The position numbers were made by a program, and so were the translations under genes. A stretch of 64,000 bases of DNA from Doryteuthis pealeii (Eukaryota > Mollusca > Cephalopoda > Myopsida > Loliginidae), in NCBI GenBank assembly GCA_023376005.1, contig CM042156.1, positions 41,797,633 to 41,861,632 on the forward strand. Reading direction: 5' to 3'. Shown here piece by piece: positions 56,784 to 64,000 of this stretch. The notes beneath the pieces were generated by a model. That model was given only the letters and a program-made list of their open reading frames with translations. It was not told the origin of the DNA and did not search any database. Position 1 is the stretch's first letter. Each line of letters begins with the position of its first letter.

Positions 56784-56905
56784 TTCCTGTGGTGTAATGG
56801 TTAGCAAGCTAGATTAGCAGCCCATTGTTAGTGAGTTCGATTCTCACTGGGGGACCCCATACTTCTGGCCTTGTGCCACATCTAAGCTAAGCTTAGTAAA
56901 TAACT
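56784..56905 (+). mobile_element. SINE-C (tRNA-Gln-like head)
   Basis: GTGGTGTAATGGTTAGCAAG and GAGTTCGATTCTCAC are good A and B boxes; the short tail is GCTAAGCTTAGTAAATAAC. Confidence 0.7.
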
Positions 56906-57119
56906 ATATGGACCGAGTTTAGTCTGTAAAGTTATACAGTGCGCACTCCTTACAAATTAAGGGTTACCGGAGTCGAGGTCGGTAAAACTAGACTCCGACA
57001 CCTATTGTATTTATACTATATGGCCCAAGTTTAGTCAATAAAGTTATATAGTGCACACTCCGTACCAATATATTATTTTATGGTTTTATATTTATTATGA
57101 ATTCTAATCACTTAATTAC

Positions 57120-57360
57120 ACCCGGTTCAGCTCAGTCGGTAGAGCGTCCGACTAGGAACCACAAGGTTCCGGGTTCAATACCGGCCCTCGCCAACTCAGC
57201 GTATGAGTAGCACGGGGATCTGTGCGATAAACATAGCTACCTAATGGTAGGTATGGCGCTCCACCTCGGACGCCCAAACAATCTCCTTGTTGTAGCACTA
57301 CTGAAAAGTGGATAGACTCCCTCGCCGTCTGGCTGATACCGACATTAGGTCCCCTCCCCC
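57120..57360 (+). mobile_element. SINE-A, copy 5
   Basis: Head GTTCAGCTCAGTCGGTAGAG with B box GGGTTCAATACC; full body. Confidence 0.85.
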
Positions 57361-57789
57361 GACGAATTACATGAAGAGGAGTCAGAGTCGAAGTCAGAGT
57401 CAGGAGTGCTAAAATAGAGGCGTCGGAGTCGAAGGTGTTGTGCTCCGACTCCACGTCGTTGTTATCCACTAGGACACAGTGACTCCCCCAACAACAACAA
57501 CAACAAGAGACAAAAGGTCACTAATAAAATTCAGAAACAGAGCAAAATGTATTCAAACCGGGCAATAACGAAGCGATTCATCTTTATCTGAACATAAAGG
57601 ACAAAATAAAAGGCACAGTTAAGAAGCTTACAGACCCCCCGCCCCACCCAATAGATGTGATCAATGCTGAGAATAAAACAACTCTGTTAATAAAAGAACA
57701 ATCGACCATTATTGTTGATTGAATGACAAGAGCAAAGGACACTAGCGGTGCTACGTTTATGAGAGATTAACTCTTGACAAAGACTGAAA

Positions 57790-57905
57790 TCTGTTAGTAT
57801 TATTTGGATTATTCGGACTATTGTCCTCATCTTTATTGTTATCTGTACAACGTTTCGGCCGATGTGCCCTCTGGCCTTCTTCAGGTATTTCTTGTCGACC
57901 GAATC
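57790..57905 (-). repeat. family D copy with intact hammerhead-like core
   Basis: Minus motif 57845-57897: TAC/GTA, CTGAAGA, GGCC/GGCC, GAAACGTT. One unpaired A after the core and a minimal stem III. Confidence 0.6.
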
Positions 57906-58121
57906 AGCCCTAAAACTGCAGTATGGTATCTTCATGTAATTATGTCAAAGGAACAAGGACCAAAAACGGCATTTAAAAAACTAAAAAAACTAGGGATATT
58001 GAATTATTAACCGAACAGTGTCTTGGAAAATTGGAACTTTACCATTCTTTCAGGTGATTCTTCGTTTGAGCAATTTTCTAAGAGTATGGTTTTGAAGATT
58101 ACTTATCTGATAATTTTGTTA

Positions 58122-58336
58122 GAAAGAAAGAAAGGAAGAGGGAAAGAAAGAAAGAAAGGGAGAAAGAAAGAAAGAAAGGAAGAGAGAAAGAAAGAAAGGA
58201 AGAAAGAAAGAAAGGAATGAAGAAAGAAAGAAAGGAAGGAAGGATGAAAGAAAGGAAGAAAGAAAGAAAGGAGGAAAGAAAGAAGGAAGAAAGGAAGAAA
58301 GAAAGGAAGGAAGAAAGAAAGAAAGAAAGAAAAAAA

Positions 58337-58368
<32 letters not shown>

Positions 58369-58370
58369 AA
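58122..58370. repeat. (GAAA)n/(GGAA)n microsatellite
   Basis: Purine-only tract; the K/E/R frames are by-products. Confidence 0.95.
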
Positions 58371-58419
58371 TATGTTTATTTTCCCATTTCTCTGAATTTT
58401 TGAGATGAGGTTTGATAAT

Positions 58420-58545
58420 TAGTAATATTTGGACTATTCAAACTATTGTCCTCATCTTTATTGTTATCTATACAACTTTTTGGCCGATGAGCCCTCCGGC
58501 CTTCTTCAGGTATTTCTTGTCGGACTCGGCAACCTTACCGAAAGA
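58420..58545 (-). repeat. family D copy, core mutated
   Basis: Same block as at 57.8 kb but GAAA reads AAAA. Confidence 0.55.
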
Positions 58546-58599
58546 AGATGTGGCTAAAAGGGGTCGATGGACGTAAAAGGTTTAGCATCCCCTGTCCTA

Positions 58600-58890
58600 T
58601 ACCAGCCCTGTCTGCCCTTCTATTTATTCATAGCTGGAGGGAGAATAATTTGATTCATACATTTCCCAAGGGTATCATCTCTGTGTGAAATGCAAACAGC
58701 TTCGTCCAAAATGTTAGTGCAGCGTAGCACATTGTAGCGAACGATCAGAAACATACACAAAATGAGAGATGGACCGTCCTGTATAGTTATTATTATAAAA
58801 ATGGACGCAGCGTCAACCGGAAATAGGAAACGCTTCGCCGTGTTTATGTCCCACGACGATAACCATTACACGACAAACGTTTCCACTTAT
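58600..58890 (-). mobile_element. SINE-B copy with a 145-bp insertion
   Basis: Body at 58600-58710 and the head end (ATAACCATTACACGAC) near 58860 are separated by sequence foreign to SINE-B. Confidence 0.55.
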
Positions 58891-59048
58891 GTTTTTACTC
58901 ATTATTTCCTTCCCAACCAAATTGGTTGGATACGATAATTTTCGCTTAGATGGGGTCATAAATAGATGTTCTCTTTAGTCTGAATTTTGGCGGATATTCA
59001 GATATTTCGGTTCTTAAGACGCCGCACCAAGTCCTAAAATTAAGCGGT

Positions 59049-59302
59049 ACCAGGGTTAGCTCAGTCGGTAGAGCGTTCGGCTAGAAACCACAAGGTTCCT
59101 AGTTCGATACCGGTCCTCGCCAACTCAGCGTATGAGTAGCACAGAGATCTGTGCGGTAAAGTAAGGAGCTGATGGTTGGTGTGCCGCTCCACCTCAGATG
59201 TTAAAACAATCTCCTTGGTCTAGCGCTATTGAAAAGGGGATAGACTCCCTCGCTGACTGGCTGATACCGACTTTAGGCCGCCCCGTCGACTTTACTTTTT
59301 TT
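59049..59302 (+). mobile_element. SINE-A, copy 6
   Basis: The best-preserved copy. Its T-rich 3' tail directly touches the 51-bp satellite array. Confidence 0.85.
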
Positions 59303-62046
59303 ACCTTTTGAATATGGCCTACAAAATCATGTCTCTCTTATAGTATGTGGCCTACCTTTTGAATGTGGCCGATGAAATCATGTCTCTCTATAGTATGTGG
59401 CCTACCTTTTGAATGCCTACCTTTTGAATGTGGCCTACGAAATCATGTCTCTCTTATAGTATGTGGCCTACCTTTTGAATAGGGCCTACGAAATCATGAT
59501 CTCTTATAGTATGTGGCCTACCTTTCGAATATGGCCTACGAAATCATGTCTCTCTTATAGTATGTGGCCTACCTTTTGAATGTGCCTACGAAATCATGTC
59601 TCTCTTATAGTATGTGGCCTACCTTTTGAATATAGCCTACGAAATCATGTCTCTCTTATAGTATGTGGCCTACCTTTTGAATGTGGCCTACGAAATCATG
59701 TCTCTCTTATAGTATGTGCCTACCTTTTGAATATGGCCTACGAAATCATGTCTCTCTTATAGTATGTGCCTACCTTTTGAATATGGCCTACGAAATCATG
59801 TCTCTCTTATACCTACCTTTGAATGTGGCCTACCATGTCTCTCTTATAGTATGTGGCCTACCTTTTGAATATGGCCTACGAAATCATATCTATCTTATAG
59901 TATGTGGCCTACCTTTTGAATATGGCCTACGAAATCATGTCTCTCTATAGTATGTGGCCTACCTTTTGAATTGGCCTACGAAATCATGTCTCTCTTATAG
60001 TATGTGGCCTACCTTTTGAATATGGCCTACGAAATCATGTCTCTCTATAGTATGTGGCCTACCTTTTGAATATGGCCTACGAAATCATGTCTCTCTTATA
60101 GTATGTGGCCTACCTTTTGAATATGGCCTACGAAATCATGTCTCTCTTATAGTATGTGGCCTACCTTTTGAATATGGCCTACGAAATCATGTCTCTCTTA
60201 TAGTATGTGGCCTACCTTTTGAATATGGCCTACAAAATCCTGTCTCTCTTATAGTATGTGGCCTACCTTTTGAATGTGGCCTACAAAATCATGTCTCTCT
60301 TATAGTATGTGGCCTACCTTTGAATGTGGCCTACAAAATCATGTCTCTCTTATAGTATGTGGCCTACCTTTTGAATATGGCCTACGAAATCATGTCTCTC
60401 TTATAGTATGTGGCCTACCTTTTGAATATGGCCTACAAAATCATGTCTCTCTTATAGTATGTGGCCTACCTTTTGAATGTGGCCTACAAAATCATGTTCT
60501 CTTATAGTATGTGGCCTACCTTTTGAATGTGGCCTACAAAATCATGTCTCTCTTATAGTATGTGGCCTACCTTTTGAATGTGGCCTACGAAATCATGTCT
60601 CTCTTATAGTATGTGGCCTACCTTTTGAATATGGCCTACAAAATCATGTCTCTCTTATAGTATGTGGCCTACCTTTTGAATATGGCCTACGAAATCATGT
60701 CTCTCTTATAGTATGTGGCCTACCTTTTGAATGTGGCCTACGAAATCATGTCTCTCTTATAGTATGTGGCCTACCTTTTGAATATGGCCTACGAAATCAT
60801 GTCTCTCTTATAGTATGTGGCCTACCTTTTGAATATGGCCTACGAAATCATGTCTCTCTTATAGTATGTGGCCTACCTTTTGAATATGGCCTACGAAATC
60901 ATGTCTCTCTTTATAGTATGTGGCCTACCTTTTGAATATGGCCTACGAAATTATGTCTCTCTTATAGTATGTGGCCTACCTTTTGAATATGGCCTACGAA
61001 ATCATGTCTCTCTTATAGTATGTGGCCTACCTTTTGAATATGGCCTACAAAATCATGTCTCTCTTATAGTATGTGGCCTACCTTTTGAATGTGGCCTACA
61101 AAATCATGTCTCTCTTATAGTATGTGGCCTACCTTTTGAATGTGGCCTACAAATCATGTCTCTCTTATAGTATGTGGCCTACCTTTTGAATATGGCCTAC
61201 GAAATCATGTCTCTCTTATAGTATGTGGCCTACCTTTTGAATATGCCTACGAAATCATGTCTCTCTTATAGTATGTGGCCTACCTTTTGAATATGGCCTA
61301 CAAAATCATGTCTCTCTTATAGTATGTGGCCTACCTTTTGAATGTGGCCTACAAAATCATGTTTCTCTTATAGTATGTGGCCTACCTTTTGAATGTGGCC
61401 TACAAAATCATGTCTCTCTTATAGTATGTGGCCTACCTTTTGAATGTGGCCTACGAAATCATGTCTCTCTTATAGTATGTGGCCTACCTTTTGAATATGG
61501 CCTACAAAATCATGTCTCTCTTATAGTATGTGGCCTACCTTTTGAATATGGCCTACGAAATCATGTCTCTCTTATAGTATGTGGCCTACCTTTTGAATAT
61601 GGCCTACAAAATCATGTCTCTCTTATAGTATGTGGCCTACCTTTTGAATGTGGCCTACGAAATCATGTCTCTCTTATAGTATGTGGCCTACCTTTTGAAT
61701 ATGGCCTACGAAATCATGTCTCTCTTATAGTATGTGCCTACCTTTGAATATGGCCTACGAAATCATGTCTCTCTTATAGTATGGGCCTACCTTTTGAATG
61801 TGGCCTACGAAATCATGTCTCTCTTATAGTATGTGGCCTACCTTTTGAATATGGCCTACGAAATCATGTCTCTCTTATAGTATGTGGCCCACCTTTTGAA
61901 TATGGCTTACGAAATCATGTCTCTCTTATAGTATGTGGCCTACCTTTTGAATATGGCCTACGAAATCATGTCTCTCTTATAGTATGTGGCCTACCTTTTG
62001 AATATGGCCTACGAAATCATGTCTCTCTTATAGTATGTGGCCTACC
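59303..62046. repeat. 51-bp satellite array, about 53 monomers
   Basis: Monomer: GGCCTACCTTTTGAATATGG, CCTACGAAATCATGTCTCTC, TTATAGTATGT. Two main variants (AATATGG/AATGTGG and CGAAAT/CAAAAT) are interleaved. The first 500 bp has more one-base losses. The repeated FECGLRNHVSLIVCGLP-type frames are by-products. No spacers, so it is not a CRISPR array. Confidence 0.97.
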
Positions 62047-62395
62047 ATAAAAAGCATATTATAAGGTTATAACCTAACCCTAGCCCTAACCCTGACCCCT
62101 AACACTAACCTTAATCCTATTTCAGAATTTTAGAATATTTTGGAATTAAATAGATCTCTGATTCATGTAAATTATGGATAAATTCTTTTTAATTATTCTT
62201 AATTACTATATACAGCTTTATGAGTGAATTGCATTTCTTGAAATTGAATATATTTGAAAAATAATTAGTTTCAATAAATTGCCTACTACTTATATGTATA
62301 AATATACTCTTACTGAGGTAGGACACATTCAAACCGGGTAGGCCACATACTATAACAGAATCAAAAAGATAGGCTACATACTATAACGGCACCAA
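62047..62395. mobile_element. foldback core and right arm adjoining the satellite
   Basis: CCTAACCCTAGCCCTAACCC-type repeats (about 62074-62105), then GGTAGGCCACATACTATAA (62337-62355), the exact reverse complement of the satellite segment TTATAGTATGTGGCCTACC. Confidence 0.65.
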
Positions 62396-62504
62396 TTAAG
62401 CTGAAGTCGTCACCTATTACGGAATAATGAAAGCACTTCGCATCAGAACTTCGGAAAACAATTGGATTTTAATAACGTCGATATGAACTGTGGTCGGCGT
62501 TTTA

Positions 62505-62845
62505 GTTAGAAATCATAATTATTTCATATTCATTTTGATTTAAATCATTGCATAATTGTATACAAACATAGAAAAAATAAATTAATTTCTTTAACGACTT
62601 GAAACTTGATTCATTTTTTAAGTTTAGAGAAAAGAATCAACATGGTCCCAAATTTTTGGTCATCCCCACAAGCTGTCTAAGAATAACATTTTTTGCACAT
62701 TTACACACTGTTTGGGAATCACTTTCACAAACATACTTTAACAAGTTTCTAGAGAGAATGCCAGGAATTTGTTCTGCAGTAATGCTTGTGTTAGATTCTT
62801 TGATGAAAAGAAAATATAAATTTGCTTTAATTGAAATTATAATTA
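62505..62845 (+). pseudogene. Tc1-like transposase C-terminal relic with 3' flank
   Basis: VWESLSQTYFNKFLERMPG followed by ICSAVM resembles the Tc1 family end (LW..L...Y..KL..SMP.R...VI). A preceding block (62505-62660) ending TTTTTGGTCA is repeated at 63245-63365 as the real 3' end. The frame ends without catalytic residues, so only a fragment remains. Confidence 0.55.
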
Positions 62846-63231
62846 CTAGTGCAAAATAAAAAACACCCTCCGTGCGATGTAAAAATAGATTTTTGAAACA
62901 TATTGGGTGGGAGTAAAAAATTCAATGTCAGCAAGTTTGTACCCTAAGTAAGTAAAATCATCAAATTCATTAAAGGATTAAAAAATAAAACAATTTGAAA
63001 TGTAAACTTTAAATATGTATTAAAATAAAACAAGCTATATATAGATATATAATACCAGTCATTTATTTATTAAAACTTGTTTTAAAAAACAATGAGGACT
63101 GTCTAATGTTGCATGTTCAAATTTTGAGTGTATTTATTCTATGTTATGACGATTTTAGGTAATGTGACGTAAGCAGTGACGTAATTTTTGTTACAGACAA
63201 AAACCGGAAGCGAATCTCCATTATTAATAGA
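62846..63231 (-). mobile_element. non-autonomous Helitron, second copy
   Basis: Minus strand: TCTATTAATAATGGAG start and CTAG end followed by T. The end hairpin is partly decayed. It splits the Tc1-like relic. Confidence 0.7.
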
Positions 63232-63244
63232 ATTATATGTCCGT

Positions 63245-63373
63245 TTTGATTTAGATTTGCATGCAAATATAGAAAAATAAATTTCTTTCTTTAAAGACAT
63301 GAAAATCGATTCATTTTTTAAGTTTAGAGAAAAAAAATCAATGTTGTTCTAAACTTTTGGTCAGTAGTCTATA
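63245..63373 (+). mobile_element. Tc1-like 3' end
   Basis: A-rich 3' flank ending AAACTTTTGGTCAGTAGT, typical of Tc1-like termini. Confidence 0.55.
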
Positions 63374-63375
63374 TA

Positions 63376-63795
63376 CAGGGGTAACTTGACTTACGGGTGC
63401 CCCAAGTAAACAAGTTTTCCGAGTTACGAGCTGTCACACGGGCGATGTTTTGCTTTGTGCTTTGAATTACGAGTGAGCTTCAGATACGCTTATGCTAATA
63501 AGTTCACTGAAAACATTTAAGTTACTAATTTTATTACAGCAAAGAAAAATATCATTTATTAAAAACACATTACAGTACATAATTCATTATATTCTATTTC
63601 ATGTTTTTATACAATACAGTCGGCTATTTTTTCTTATTAAAAAAAGTAACAAAAAAGTAGGGTATTTTTGGGTTGGATGGGGAGGGAACAGATTAATGAC
63701 ATTTCATTTTATTTCGATGGGAAAAATTGATTTGATATATGGGGAAATTGAGTTAAGAGCAAAAAGAATTAACCTTGTAAGTCAAGTGTGTGCTG
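63376..63795. mobile_element. pogo/Tigger-like MITE
   Basis: Ends CAGGGGTAACTTGACTTAC and the complement of GTAAGTCAAGTGTGTGCTG pair; CAG-start TIRs with ACTTGACTTACG resemble Tigger elements. TA precedes the left end; the right TA is lost. Confidence 0.55.
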
Positions 63796-64000
63796 GTCAG
63801 CGGCGATATTTTGATCTTCGGCAAAACACAAATATTCTGACCCGAGTCGAAAGTACAAACCCGTACGTAAATAATCCTGGAATACTTTTTTTTACGAATA
63901 CTATGTTAGTATCTATATATTTAGCCTCGTGTTCCTTGTTATCAGAGATTCCATGCCAAGGTGGCATTGTTTCGGTAAGTAGACGACTGAGTACACCTCT

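Noticed and set aside
57152..57469. 105-residue minus-strand frame (also 19220-19715 and 47187-47408)
   Set aside because: Antisense or sense readings of SINE-A bodies.
59303..62046. CRISPR-like regular repeat array
   Set aside because: Monomers are head-to-tail without unique spacers, and the DNA is eukaryotic.
59580..62050. Long repetitive frames with FECGLRNHVSLIVCGLP units
   Set aside because: By-product of a 51-bp satellite whose period is a multiple of 3; one-base changes break the frame at random.

Overview
Organism. This is AT-rich metazoan nuclear DNA. The only host protein gene I can name is HUS1, a checkpoint-clamp subunit, and its exons carry GT-AG introns. Tandem TTAGGG-type motifs, several tRNA-derived SINE families, RTE-like and jockey/I-like LINE ends and hammerhead-ribozyme repeats suggest a lophotrochozoan, most likely a mollusc. 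The phylum is an inference; I see no species marker. A run of 100 Ns (28901-29000) marks a scaffold gap.

Layout. 1-15.2 kb: a possible minus-strand gene start at the left edge, then dense repeats: tRNA-SINEs, five copies of an 8-bp-TSD foldback element with a TTAGGG-like core, a 9-bp-TSD foldback element, hammerhead repeats at 10.2-10.8 kb, and a complete tRNA-Arg(CCG) gene. 15.2-28.35 kb: the first four recognisable HUS1 exons (plus strand), with introns full of SINEs, LINE 3' ends and an LTR-like block. Exons 1-2 are intact. Exons 3-4 are recognisable but carry single-base indels, as do the repeats around them, so this stretch may be poorly polished sequence rather than a pseudogene. 29-36 kb: an RTE-like LINE relic beside the gap, then mostly unrecognised DNA and an unidentified two-exon candidate gene with poly(A) signals. 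37-48 kb: fragments of a repeat family with a 'GGCATATCAACC' tail, LTR-like pieces, palindromic hammerhead-like repeats, a 60-bp minisatellite. 48.8-52.7 kb: a block bounded by hAT-like termini and a perfect 8-bp TSD. 52-55 kb: several inverted hammerhead-ribozyme units flanked by (TA)n. 55-64 kb: microsatellites, SINEs, a 2.7-kb array of 51-bp monomers, and a nested Tc1/Helitron/Tigger-like cluster.

Main message. The window is a repeat nursery around one DNA-damage gene. The most interesting signal is a set of unrelated repeat families that share a hammerhead ribozyme architecture (core CUGANGA ... GAAA). Each family has a different but complementary stem I. Two carry a tRNA-like Pol III promoter just upstream, and several exist as head-to-head inverted dimers next to (TA)n. 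A second theme is foldback elements from unrelated families that all have TTAGGG-like repeats at the axis; one arm of such an element seems to have been amplified into the 51-bp satellite.
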